From the NCBI GenBank assembly GCA_009746045.1, contig RPFO01000080.1, positions 3,112,251-3,176,250 of the forward strand: a stretch of 64,000 nucleotides of DNA, given 5' to 3'. A program made the translations under genes and the position numbers. Shown here piece by piece: positions 9,369 through 21,900 of the stretch. The notes under the pieces are model-generated. The model did no database searches, was not told the origin of the DNA, and saw only the letters and a list, made by a program, of their open reading frames with translations. The first letter of the stretch is position 1, and every line of letters begins with the position of its first letter. This stretch comes from Mesostigma viride. Taxonomy: Eukaryota > Streptophyta > Mesostigmatophyceae > Mesostigmatales > Mesostigmataceae.

Positions 9369-12300
9369 CTGGTGTGTGGGACGAGCATTGCATAGCAAGC
9401 GCATAAAAAGATAGGAAGTGGTTAGTTCAGTAGATGCCACTGCAGCGCCTCCGCCTTGCACCCACTCTGCTTTGTAGAGCAAGCGCATAAACAGAATGTA
9501 GCACTTGTGGAGGACATGCAGGGGCGGGATTATTGATGCCAGGAGCGCAACTGCGACAGCTGCCGCGGCAGCACCTCCGGCCTTTGCCCATTCTTGCGGT
9601 CGTCACGTGCAGTGATGAAGCAGGAAGTAGCTTACAGCAAGCGCATCAACAAATATCTGGTACGTGGGTTCAGCGCGCGCCCCTGGGACAACTCTATCGC
9701 AAGCCAACCCCTTTCAGATACGGGGGCGCGAAGCTATAAGACTACTCCCGAGCAGCGCCTCCCTTCAATGCCCTCTGGTCTCAGTTTACTTGATTCAAAG
9801 CTTCACGTTATTTGACCATCTCCCAAGTTTACAAGGTACCAGTGTTTCCAAACCAGTTCTCGTTCATATGCATAGCGATCGCTGCCACAGCCTGTCCAGT
9901 GTCAGCAGCCTGGTTTGAATTTGGCCTAGTGGGAAGATGGTGTGGGAGGGGGAGCAGCCGGGGCATTAGGAGAGAGATGCAAATGCGACTGGGCATGGAA
10001 AGAGGCATGGAGCATGTCCAAAACAACAGAACAAGAGGTCAAGGGCGGTGCCTCTAGTGGCATGGGTCATGTGCCAGCCCCGCAAGAAATTGGGACCGAT
10101 TCGCACGCTCATTCATGGCACCAGTACTACGGTCACAGAGCCCCCCTGTAAGGGGGCGCCGGTGTGAAAGCATATGGAGATGACGAGCAAGCGGAAAGCA
10201 TCGCAATAACGGGGGAAATCTGGGGGAAAACCACAGGCAGGCGACAAGGGAAAGCTAGGCGTTCGAAAAGTCCAGTTGGCCTGATTGCATGGTTCTACAT
10301 ATTGACATTACAATCGTTTGCATAATGGTAGATATATTTCGCATGCTTGCCTCGCGTAGATATAAACCTACCCACATACATCATAATTTAAAAACCTGTG
10401 CTTTCTACAAATCATCATCGTTATTAACCCATATTCACCTCGTCCGACGCCATCGCTGCCTCCACGGGGGCCCCTAGTTGCTCTCAAGTCGGCCCCTCAC
10501 ACGATGCCTGTCGAACCCGATCCAGCCCCCAGGGCAGCTGCTCACTGCACTGGGGCGAGGGATCCCGCGGCGGTCACTCCCCCTCCAGCTTGTTCCGCCA
10601 CACCCGCTTCTCTGTGCCCTAGACTTGGTCAAGCAAGTCACCTGGATGCAGCGTCACCCTCTGGCCAGCAGGATTGATAACCTCCTGCGCCAATAAACGC
10701 AGTGGGGATCTGCCACACGCGCGCGTCCCTCCCAGGGGGTTAAGAGGTCTCCCACACCACCTGTTTGCTCCAGGGATCACGACGTTGCGGACACAATAGC
10801 AGGCGGAGAGCGCCCAGCCGATGGACAAGCACCGCGGGACAGAAAACAACAACATGGACACAGAGGGTGCACGCAAGAAACATCAGGGACAGGGAACCTA
10901 GCAATAAAACCTCGTATGGCTATCGAACCTTGTATATGGCTGTATCGTCCCACAGCACACAGCATTCGAATTTTGCATGGCAATAGTATTATACATCTTT
11001 GTGAAACGTTGGCTGCCAGTATTGGGCCATCCGCTGAAATGCCCGAAATACCCGAAATGCCTGGCCACCACGGCCTGTAGCTCATGCCATGCGAAGGAAG
11101 GGTGGGAAGGACATGACACGGCTAGCGCTCTTGTGTTTGCCAAGCTTGCAAGGGCATTGAAAATAAAAAAATCACACCCCATTCCTAAGGCTTTTTCTAG
11201 AAGAAATAAAAAAACCAACATTGACAACCCCCAAGTTTCCTGCTATTTCCTTGATCAAGGACACTGAGGGCACCTGACTACCTCACTTAAATACAATAGA
11301 TGAGATATTGACCTGCGAATACCAGTAAAGCTCAGATTTAAACCTCAGAAACAAGTCACATCTAGGCGAATGCTACCCCGTGCAATAAAACTGGCTAACC
11401 TTAAAAATGACAGTATCCTAGGAACAGCAAAACTGTCTGATATTCACATATCCTGTCACTGCTTTATGTGGACATTGCCTCAAGTCCCTAATAGCCATAG
11501 CTGGATGCGTGTCGAGTATGCCAGATTGCCCCGATCTCTCTTATCGCCAGTACCAACGGATGCCAGATCCAGGAATGCAGTGCCGAACGAAACCAAAGCA
11601 AGGGCTTTTTCCCCAATTCCGTCAAGCTCGTTAAGTCGACGTGCGCCACAAACGGAACAATGGGGGGCGCTAACGTGCAGATGTGTCCATTAGCCGGCTC
11701 GCCAATGACGGTGGCTTACTACTTAGCTTCAGGCATACGGCAAAGAAAGCTTCCTGCCTACCTTACAAAACAGGTCTGTCAGCAAAGGCTACGTCGGGGA
11801 GCTCTAACGCTAGTACCTCCGTTCTCTGGGAAACCCTCGCTCTCTGGCCTACCTATCCATGCAAACCCTCGAATACCCCGGTTGCCCCCCCAAATGATCC
11901 CATAGCGACTTTATGCCACAGTCCCATATTATTAACGAAACAGCCTCATTTGGCGCACCGACCAATACAGGCATTCGTGTAAACGCTTAATAGGCGGGAA
12001 AAGATATCGTCCTCTTATAATGAGAAATCGAGCATCCTAACCCTTCACAAGCTCACTACTGGCACGGCAGTGGCTCCACTTCCCGCACCCCACACCACAC
12101 AAGACATTCTCCAAGCCATACTTTACCTTAAATCAAATCCCTTGCCGTCAGCTGCCTTGCAAGGGCATCCCCCAACGCCACACTACATCCCGCATTCTGC
12201 CTACATCGCCATCGGTGCAAACCAGACATAATTTCAGCATTCTATCGGATCCCTCTCCAGCCAACAATCCAAGGAAAGGCTGCCCGTGGCGGTCAATGGC

Positions 12301-12918
12301 GCCCAAGTCAACGCATTAGGCTCGCCTCCCTTCGTCGCCCATACCTTTCTACCCTGCGATGTCCTCAGCATGCACGCGAGATCCCGGGCTCGAAAATTCC
12401 AAGAACGAACGCTGGTGGAAAGGGCCATACGCATCCCCATCCCAACGGCTGGTCGCTGCGCGCCGAGGGACGAACTGTGGACGAACACGCTACGAGTCTA
12501 CGACCACCTGTCGTGACTGGCAAAGTGTCCGGCCACCAAGCCAAGGGCCTGGCGCGGCGTCCACAACCGATCGAGTCTCTGACACCCTTTGCAGTTTGCA
12601 CCCGGGCCCGCGCCTTTGGAAATCGACACGTGGCACAAGCATGCTGAGTAATGTCCCCAGCCTGCAGCACCGCACAAGTGGCAGCATAACGTGTAGTAGT
12701 GCGTGCCAGCCAACTTTCCTGGCGATGGCTGCCAGCCTGCCAGTAGGTCGTGACGCGAGCGCTTCTGCTTCATGTTGAATGCACGCCCTGCTGCACACTC
12801 TGGGCAAAACGGTCTGTCGTGCTTTCTAGCACTGTTGCTGATACTCGAACTTTAAGGACAATGAGCTAGATTTTTTCCCTCTCCGCTCAGAGGTTCTCCA
12901 GGTGGTGTAATTGCGAGA
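9369..12918. other. Unresolved interval between divergent kinesin and NAPRT genes
   Basis: Must hold the missing 5' exons of the kinesin (minus) and the NAPRT promoter (plus). The first 290 bp carry two copies of the kinesin exon acceptor. The best exon-like piece is minus-strand 10675-10633, preceded by TTGGCGCAG and followed by GTGACT, encoding EVINPAGQRVTLHP; downstream phases do not connect, so I do not call it. Another minus-strand open stretch lies at 9834-9935. No start codon with a supportable chain to the kinesin was found. Confidence 0.5.
9438..9660 (-). repeat. Two upstream copies of a kinesin 3' splice junction
   Basis: The true boundary of exon 9368-9216 (plus form GCAGCGCCTCTGCCTTGTGC) is followed by TAGCAAGCGCATAAA. 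Copies lie at 9438-9494 (GCAGCGCCTCCGCCTTGCAC, then GAGCAAGCGCATAAA) and 9541-9660 (GCAGCACCTCCGGCCTTTGC, then CAGCAAGCGCATCAA). Exon edge, acceptor and intron bases are all retained, in roughly 95-120 bp steps. Confidence 0.88.
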
Positions 12919-15900
12919 ATGCAGCAGTCGTCGCCAAGCAATCCGGTTGTTGGGCCCCTCTTGACGGACATGTACCAGATCTCCATGGCATATGGCTATT
13001 GGCTTTCGGGCAAAGCTTCTCAGCGTTCTGTGTAAGATATCTGATTGCAATTTGGGTTTCCAAGATGAGTGCGAGCATTTTCTGAGCAATGGGCTTTCCG
13101 ATCCACTCCAGGCAGGCGGATTGTGGGAATCGCGTAAACGTTATGTCTCTGTGGTCACGAATTTACCCACTCAATGCCCTGTGACGCAAAGGATGTAGCG
13201 CTTGTAATGAGCCAGCCTGCATCCTGCTAACGTCGTTTTCATTTGGCCAGCTCGTACAAAGTTGGCAGATAATTAAGTGACGCTGCCTGCACTCGTGCGT
13301 GAAAACAATTATGCACGTGCATTACTGCATGCATAGGGAGGTATTTGAGCTTTCCTCAGTAATTTTGGCGTAAATTTGGCTCTCGATTTATCTTCACCTG
13401 TCAACGTAACCTTGCAGCTGTAACGCCCGTAAATAGCTTAGAATTTACATGTCTCCGGTCACCTATACCTATGGCACTATACTTATTTTCATTGTTTTGC
13501 CACTGGCGGCCGTCATACTCTCATATGCCAAAATGCTGTTCACATCTAAATTTTGCATCGGAGGCGGATATTCTTCTGTTTATGGAATATATCAAAGCTG
13601 TTGCGTGACATCTTCCTCTTTCTGCGTTCCCCATCGCACAGCTTCCTGTGTCCGCTCACGCATGCGCATGGCTTCGCCGCGACCTTTTTTTCAACATCTT
13701 TCATATTGTTACGGTCCTTTTGCTGCAGCTTGTGGTCATCATGTGACGTGTGGTCTATAATGACGCATTGCATGTGGTCTATAATGACGCGCTGCGTGTG
13801 GTCTATAATGACGCGTTGCATGTGGTCTATAATGACGCGTTGCATGTGGTCCATAATGACGCGTTGCATGTGTTCTATAATGACACGTTGCATGTGGTCT
13901 ATAATGACATGTGACGTGTGGTCTATAATGACGCGTTGCATGCGGTCTATAATGACGCGTTGCATGTGGTCTATAATGACGCGTGGCATGTGGTCTATAA
14001 TGGCGCGTTGCATGTGGTCTATAATGACATGTGACGTGTGGTCTATAATGACGCGTTGCATGTGGTCTATAATTGGCTGCCCCCCTTCAGCTTTGACCTA
14101 TTCATCCGCAAGTGTCCCTTCAAGGGAGCCTTTTACGTCTTCGCCGGCCTCTCCGAATGCATCAAGCTGCTGTCGACCTTCCGCTTCCTCCCGGAGGATA
14201 TCGAATATCTGCGCAGCATCCTTCCGGCGCACTGCGATGTAAGCCGGTGAAGGGGGGGGGGGGGGGGGGGGTCGCCTAGCTTCAATAATTAGAATGCACT
14301 GAGAGGCGGGCTCAAAAAGCTGTGGAGCCTTCAACAGCTTTATTTGCTCATTAGTTTGTAGCACTTTGGTTTGAGAAACCTTGCATCGTTTCGTGAAGTG
14401 GCAATTTTGCAAGAGAAGTGCATAGTTATACTTTTTAAGGATGCCCTTTCAGCTACGCTGGAACTGGCATTATCAATCACAGAATGGAGGGCCCCGGTAC
14501 TGGAACCGATGGGCAACATTTGTATGACGTCAGACAACAAATATTTCAAGTTGTATGATTCCCCTGGTATTTCCTGGCATTTGCAACCACACACTCTCCG
14601 TGCTCGCGTGCCCCGTCCTTGCCCCATGGTCTCAGCCCAGAATGACCCAACACTTTCGCTGTCCAACCCCCTTCGCCGCCTAGAACTGGGCACAGCGACC
14701 CCTTCATGGGAACAACATTTACGCAATGCACCCCCCTTGCAAAGCTGTAGAAGGGGTTGCCCGCTCGCAGACTCCCCATCCTTCCACTCATCCCCTCTCC
14801 CTCTCTCCCTCCCTCCCTCCCTCCCTCCCTCCCTCCCTCCTCCCTCCCTCCCTCCCTCCCTCCCTCCCTCCCTCCCTCCCTCCCTCCCTCCTCCCTCCCT
14901 CCCTCCCTCCCTCCCTCCCTCCCTCCCTCCCTCCCTCCCTCCCTCCCTCCCTCCCTCCCTCCCTCCCTCCCTCCCTCCCTCCCTCCCTCCTCCCTCCCTC
15001 CCTCCCTCCCTCCCTCCCTCCCTCCTCCCTCCCTCCCTCCCTCCCCCCTCCCTCCCTTCCTCCCTCCCTCCCTCCCCCTCCCTCCCTCCCTCCCTCGCTC
15101 CCTCCCTCCTTTGTTCTTGCATCACAATCAATCATACCACAGCCCGCCTTCTTCGAATACCTGAGCAAGGTGGACGCGTCCCACGTGGAGCTGCGCGCCG
15201 CGCCCGAGGGGACCGTCATGTTCCCCTCCGTGCCCGTGATGACCCTGGCGGGGCCCCTGCTGGTGAGCGCCTTAGTGCAAGGGGGTAGGGCGACATCCGC
15301 GCCACGCCGCTTGCCGATAGTTCGGCGCCTGCGGATCTGGTAGTCGTGTGTGCGTCTTGCCATGCATTTTGTGCGTTTGAGTATGCAGTTACGTTTATGC
15401 AGTAGTGTATGCGTGAATCGTGCTCATGGCTGGCAGGGTTGGGGGGCCAGGGATGGGGGTTGGGGGAGGGGGGAGGGGGGAGGGGGAGAGGGGAGGGGGA
15501 AGGGGGGTTATTTGGGGGAGGAAGGGATCTCTCCTTAAGGCCCTAGTTCCATTGTCCACCGTTGCACCCACCACCACCACCAGCAGCACCCCCGGATCCA
15601 TTGCCCACCTTTGTGTCTCATCACCCCCCTTGGTAGGGCCGATTCACTCTGGTCGCGAACCGCGGGTCGTACGGTCATGCCGTCAGGTTGCACCCCCTCA
15701 TGTCCTCTCTCGATCTCACCCCCTCGTTGCATGTGCTCAAGTAGCCCTTCCTAATGCGGGTGGGCGTTCCTTGATCCTGGCGTGGCTTTTTTCCTCCTAT
15801 CTTTCACGTTTCGCCCTTCGCAGGCATGTGCTCTCCTTTCTGTGGCCGTCAAGCGGACACCCCCTATGGTTTTGCAAGACACCCCCTTCCCTCTCCCATG

Positions 15901-18900
15901 ACACCCTGCCATGTCTCGTGACACCTCTGCGACCCCCCCCCCCCCTTTGCCCTGCTCCGCACTAAAATGGGGTTCTTGGCCGCCTGTGGCACTTTTGGTG
16001 AGCTCTCCCTTCACAATACCGCACGCCATGCAGGTTTGTCAACTTCCGGAGTCGACATTCCTCCTTTCATTCATAACCACTTGCCACGCCTCGCCACGCC
16101 TCATGCCACTGTGCTTTTTGTCCCGTGACAGCTTGCTCCGTCTTCTGACACCTTGCCATGTCTCGTGACACCACCCTGCCATGTGTTTCCCCTTTATAAC
16201 ACCCTCACAGGTGCACTGTCTTCCTCATTGCGATCACGGCCGCTTGCCATGCCGTGCCCACGCCCCATGCCACCTTGCTGCATATCGCGCCCCGCCTACC
16301 CCCCCCCCCTGGCAGGTGTGCCAATTGCTGGAGACGGCCTTCCTCAACCTGGTAAACTACGCCTCGCTAGTCGCGACCAATGCAGCGCGCTTCCGCATCG
16401 CGACGGGGCCATCCAAGGTGCTCCTCGAGTTTGGACTGCGGAGGGCACAGGTACCTTTTCGAAATAGTTAACTTTGTGCAAATATTAATGTTCCGCATGT
16501 TCTTGACTTTTGTTTCGCTTCTTGTGGGCTTCTAATCTTTGTTTTATTTTTTGTTACTTTAAGCTTGTTGGTTCACCAGAGCCAGCCAAAGTGCTCCTCG
16601 GGCTCGGCCCACGGGCCCAGGTAGGCGCAGGCAAGAATGATGTGTTTAGGGCCCAGGTATCATTATGGGTTTAGTGGCTAAGTGTGAATGATGGGTTTAA
16701 CGCCCCGGTAGGCTTCATTAAGTAAGGAGTTGTTGAGTAGGTAGGTAGGAGTTACGTGTTTGTTTTGGGCCCAGGTAAGAAATATGTGTTTGGGGCCCAG
16801 GTAAGATTTATTAATGTAGGGCGCATGTAGGCGATATGTGTTTACACCCTTCACCCGTCACCCTATACCCTACCATGTACACCCTAAACCCTTCAAACCT
16901 GCTCTTGGTGGTGTGCATGACCCCTAAACGCTTCACCCAGGGACCGGATGGCGGCCTCTCGGCCTCTAGATACAGCTTCCTGGGAGGGTTCGACGCGACC
17001 AGGTGAATGAACAGGCTGGCAACAGATCGAACAGGTCAAATTAGCTGGGCAAGATAGCAGTTCAAGTTAACAGCTTGATATACAGGTTGACACAGCTGGT
17101 CCAAATAGCAGTTGAACATAGGAGGTTCAAAAATCTTTGACATGGCACAGGTCAAATAAACATTTCAGCACAGCACGAAAGATTATTGCGGTTGTTATGA
17201 CTGTTATGATTGTTTTATTATTATGATTGTTATGATTGTTATGATTGTTATGATTGTTATGATTGTTATGATTGTTATGATTGTTATGATTGTTATGATT
17301 GTTATGATTGTTATGATTGTTATGATTGTTATGACTGTTATGATTGTTATGATTGTCATTGCTGTCATTTCGTTTCATGTGTTTGCTTGTTGTCGTTGGC
17401 TGTTGTTTGTGTTGGGTGAGCTGTTTTTTTGTTGCTAGAACTGGCAATGCGACCCTTTGCTGAGATCTGTCAATGTTAGAAATCCCAGGCCTCTGCTAAC
17501 ACAGACGTCTTTCTATTCAAGGGAATGCCAGCTGGTTGGTAGTAGGTAGGTTGGTGTGCCATTCATAGGAGTGGCTCCTATCCCTCTTTTCTAGCTTACT
17601 GAATATATTGCTTAATATGAATATAAAAAGCTATATGAAAATATAAAGCTATATGAATATATAGCTTGATGATTGCATCTTATATAGATCGCCATATGCT
17701 GCTATAAAGAGGGACAGACAAAGCTGCTTATGCTGCTGGTGTATATAGGCTGCTGGATCGCCACAGCAGTAAAGCCAGGGTTGCTTAGGCGATGTGATAC
17801 CATGCATTATGGTGTTTTATAGTGTCATATGGTCTAATAGCATGTCATATAATGTTTTAATAATAGCATGTAATTTTGTTTTTAGTATCTCACAGTATCC
17901 CTATCACATACCCATTGGTCCCTACTTACTTGATTGTTGTGGTCCCTACTTAGTTGTGCAGTTTCCAGTTGGGTGCTGCGGCGAGCGGCAAGCGTATGGG
18001 CTATGGACGATCCCATTACAGTCCATGAACCTGCCCGTGCTTTAATCTTCTTCTCATGGAACTGTAGAAAGCTTATATCTTTCTACGGGCAGCTGGTCCA
18101 GCCCCTTGCGTCAAGCCTCGTTTGCGCGTCGACTACAGGCATCCCCGCCTTAAGTTATGATCGCCGCCAAATCCTCGTCGTCGTAACTTACGCGGGGACA
18201 TAACTTAACGCGGGGACGTAACCTTCGCGGTAGAGTTAGGCTAGCAGCCCACCCCCTCTTCTGACGGATTTCTATACGGCAATCAACAGCTGTCATCAAG
18301 CCCAATCCAGCTGCAGCATCGTAGTGCCCAAAGTCCATTTTTGCGGCCAGATATTTTGCGGAAGGTGGGCGGTCAGGTACACGCTGCCAATGATCTGGGC
18401 ATCGTAACTTCACGCGTGGCCGTAACCTTAAGAATCGTAACTCAACGCGGGGATGGCTGTATAAAAATTGCACGAGCCTATAAACAACCAGCCTGCTATA
18501 ATATACCACAGAAGCAGGGAGCCTTGCAGGCTGGCTATGGCCTACTACTGCCATCCGAGCCTGAGCCTGCACAGTAAGGCGTTGGAGTGTGGACGCTTAC
18601 CCTATGCGTGCCTATGCATGCCTTTGCGTGCCTATGTGTGCCTGTGTGTGCCTGTGCGTGCCTGTGCGTGCCTATGTGTGCCTATGCGTGCCTATGCGTG
18701 CCTATGCGTGCCTATGCGTGCCTATGCGTGCCTATGTGTGCCTATGCGTGCCTGTGGGTGCCTATGCGTGCCTATGTGTGCCTATGCGTGCCTATGCGTG
18801 CCTATGCGTGCCTATGCATGCCTATGCGTGCCTATGTGTGCCTATGCGTGCCTGTGGGTGCCTATGCGTGCCTATGTGTGCCTATGCGTGCCTATGCGTG

Positions 18901-21900
18901 CCTATGCGTGCCTATGCGTGCCTATGTGTGCCTATGCGTGCCTGTGGGTGCCTATGCGTGCCTATGTGTGCCTATGCGTGCCTATGCGTGCCTATGCGTG
19001 CCTATGCGTGCCTATGTGTGCCTATGCGTGCCTATGCGTGCCTGTGTGTGCCTGTGGATGCCTATGTGTGCCTATGCGTGCCTATGCGTGCCTGTGCGTG
19101 CCTATGCGTGCCTATGCATGCCTATGTGTACCATGGACCCTGCTGCACCATATCCTCCTGGGTCGCAGCAACGTGGAGGCGGGCCGGCGGTTTGGGATCC
19201 CTGTACGCGGCACAATGGCGCACTCCTTCATTTCGTCGTTCACTGTAAGTATTTACTCCTTACAGAGTTGGATCTTCTATAACTGCCTGCTCGAGGCAAA
19301 GGATGTTACCAGGTTGGAGGTACCCGCGCGTGCCATTTCATCCTCCCCATGTTCACCTTTTTCCCCCCTAAATATTAAAACAGAATGAGGCTCTATGCGG
19401 TTATAATAGGAGTTTCGTTATCTTTTCTATTCATGATGGAGAGGATAATGCTCGTGCCTCTCTGTCTGTTTCGATATCTGCACGCTCCCAGGTCGAAACC
19501 TGGCAAGTGCATGGAGGTAAGGGAGAGGTAAGTGTAGAATGACCCCCAGCTTTGATCGTGCTCTCTTGCATCCTCGTTCTAGGGTCATGTGTCTTGCGTC
19601 TCGATCGTACCAAGCCTCTGCCCATGTCTGCCCGGCAAAACATGGTATCACATCGCCTGGATTGACAAGAGCACTGGTTGGTTGTTAGGCAGGGTTGCCA
19701 GGCGGTGGATGCAGCGACGTGGCCAAGAAAGCCTGTGCCAAGTGAATGAGAATGTGGTGGATGAATCGAATGGTTGAAAGGGTCGCTAGCTGGCTGATGC
19801 TGAGACTGTCCAGAGGTAGTGCATCTCATCGCAACCTGGTCTATCAGTTTCCAGTGTGCTCACCGTCAGAAACCGGTTCACTACTTTCTAGTGTGCTCAC
19901 TGACAGGAACCATGAAAGAATGGAAAGGAGCTGCTTGTTGAAGTGACATTCTTTCTCTTGCAGCCCTGACAGTCTCTCTTGGAGTCGCCGGGTATGTGTG
20001 TGTGTGTCGTAACTTGTCCCCGCATCCTCTCCCCCCCCCCACTTTTCCTTCTTCGTCCTTGTGCTGGCATCCCTTGTTCTGGCAACTATTTCTTCCAGCC
20101 ATTCTCTTTACAATCCATCCAATCCTTGCAATCCAATCCTTCCAACCCATCCTTGCCATGTTCGCTTCCACAAACCTGTCGTCTGGGTCTGCAACGCGCC
20201 GCAGGAGGGGACAGATACGGCCATGCCACCCCCTGAGTCTGTTCTCTTACATTCATTAAAGTTCAAGGTACCTCTCTTGTTTGTGCACAAAAAACGCCAC
20301 AGGAAGAAAACGCAGGGGCTGATGCGGCCACACCAGCAGCCACCCCATGCCTCCCGATCCCTCCCCACTTCAAGGGGAAACCGTACGATCCAGACCTGCT
20401 GGCATCCGCACAGTCCTGGTTGCAACGGCTGCAGGTAGGTCGATAATGGAAGCCTGCAACGTAAGCTATCGGAAGCCACCCGTTCACCCTGAAGAGGTGC
20501 ATCCTGCCTCACGAAGCGCTAGTATACTGTACTAGACCCATTGGTCACTATCCTGGTCGCTACAACGCTTGGGGGGTTGCCGTGCGAAGCACTAGTACAC
20601 TGTACCAGACCCATTGGTCACTAAACTGGTCACTACAATGCTTGGGCGGTTGCCGTGCGAAGCCGCACGTGCCTGTCTCTGGTGCCACTGTGCACCGTGA
20701 CGGGAACAGAAGTCACGTAAGTGACCCCCCTTTAACCTTGGGAAGGGTGCGGATGCCCCCCTGATGCCACTGCGTACTGTGATGAGAGTGTGAGGGTGCG
20801 GGCGCTGGTGCAGTGTGTGTGTGTGTGTGTGTGAGGTGTTTGGGAACCGTAAGTTACCTCGGTGATTCCTTGCTCTCTGCCGCATGAAGATAGGATCTTT
20901 AATCGTCAGTCTGCAAATGACGGTAACAGTGTCCATGTGAACTCCCGTTCTAACTATGAAGATTACAGCGTCCATATGAACTCCCGTACTCCTATGAAGA
21001 TAACAGCGCGGTGTCTGCAGTACTCTTCTGAAGATAACAGCGCTGTGTCTGCAGTACTCCTCTGAAGATAACAGCGCTGTGTCTGCAGTACTCCTATGAA
21101 GATAACAGCGCGGTGTCTGCAGTACTCCTATGAAGATAACAGCGCTGTGTCTGCAGTACTCCTCTGAAGATAACAGCGCGGTGTCCGCTCCGCATACTCA
21201 AACGTGTGCCTCCGGGCAAGCACTTCCTTTTTCATGGATGATGCATCGTGTCCTTGTGTCGTGCCCTTGCATCGTGTCCTTGTGTCGTGCCCTTGCATCG
21301 TGTCCTTGCATCTCGTGTCACTTAGGCGACGCCACCCTTTTGTGCCTTGCGGTCACCATTCAGAAACTTGCCAAGTGGCCTGACAAGCCAAGTGGCGGGC
21401 CACTTGGCATTAAAGGGTGGTATGGCCTAAGTGACAAGGCTATGGTTGTGTTTGTTGGTTGTTACTTGCCGGTACCGCAATGGTGGCCCCATGTCTCCTC
21501 TTATCCATTTCTTGTCATGTTTGGGTTTGTTGGTTTTTTTGGCTAATTCTAGGTGTACATACTAGCGTGAAACTTGAGGTATCTCACCAGAGCCAGTCAC
21601 TGTACGACCCTGCACTGCGCCTTTCCTCTGACAACCACCCTAGAGGGGCATGCATGTATTGCATGTGCTCTCCCGCAGTTGCATGAGAGTGCCCCATGCC
21701 TGTGTTTTAACAACCGCCCCCAGAACAGCCATCCATAAGATCTTTTGGTATGTGTTGCACTCGACCATGCAATGGGAAAGCGCAATGGGTCGTGAGAGAG
21801 CACATCCCCTTGGCCAGGCAGCCGTGGTACTCCATTATGTAGAGGCTCGCAAGGAGGAGGAACTCCACGGGTCAGCCGAGTTAAACTGGTCACCATTTGA

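Larger units (their letters stand above)
17003..19168 (+). other. NAPRT intron 5, two minisatellites
   Basis: Intron of 2166 bp (phase 2). Holds the 9-bp array at 17194-17358, an A/T-rich stretch near 17590-17720, repeated TAACTTACGCGGGGA-like words at 18159-18460, and the 10-bp array at 18598-19128. Confidence 0.8.

Noticed and set aside
10633-10675. Kinesin 5' exon encoding EVINPAGQRVTLHP
   Set aside because: Splice-like flanks exist, but no next exon joins in phase and the sequence matches no kinesin region I recognise; kept only as a note.
14757-15164. Ser/Leu/Pro repeat protein and its antisense Glu/Gly/Arg version
   Set aside because: Direct translation of a (CCCT)n tract inside NAPRT intron 2.
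18468-19388. Cys/Val/Pro-rich repeat proteins
   Set aside because: All three plus frames give similar peptides from a 10-bp minisatellite in intron 5, and they run into exon 6 in conflicting frames.
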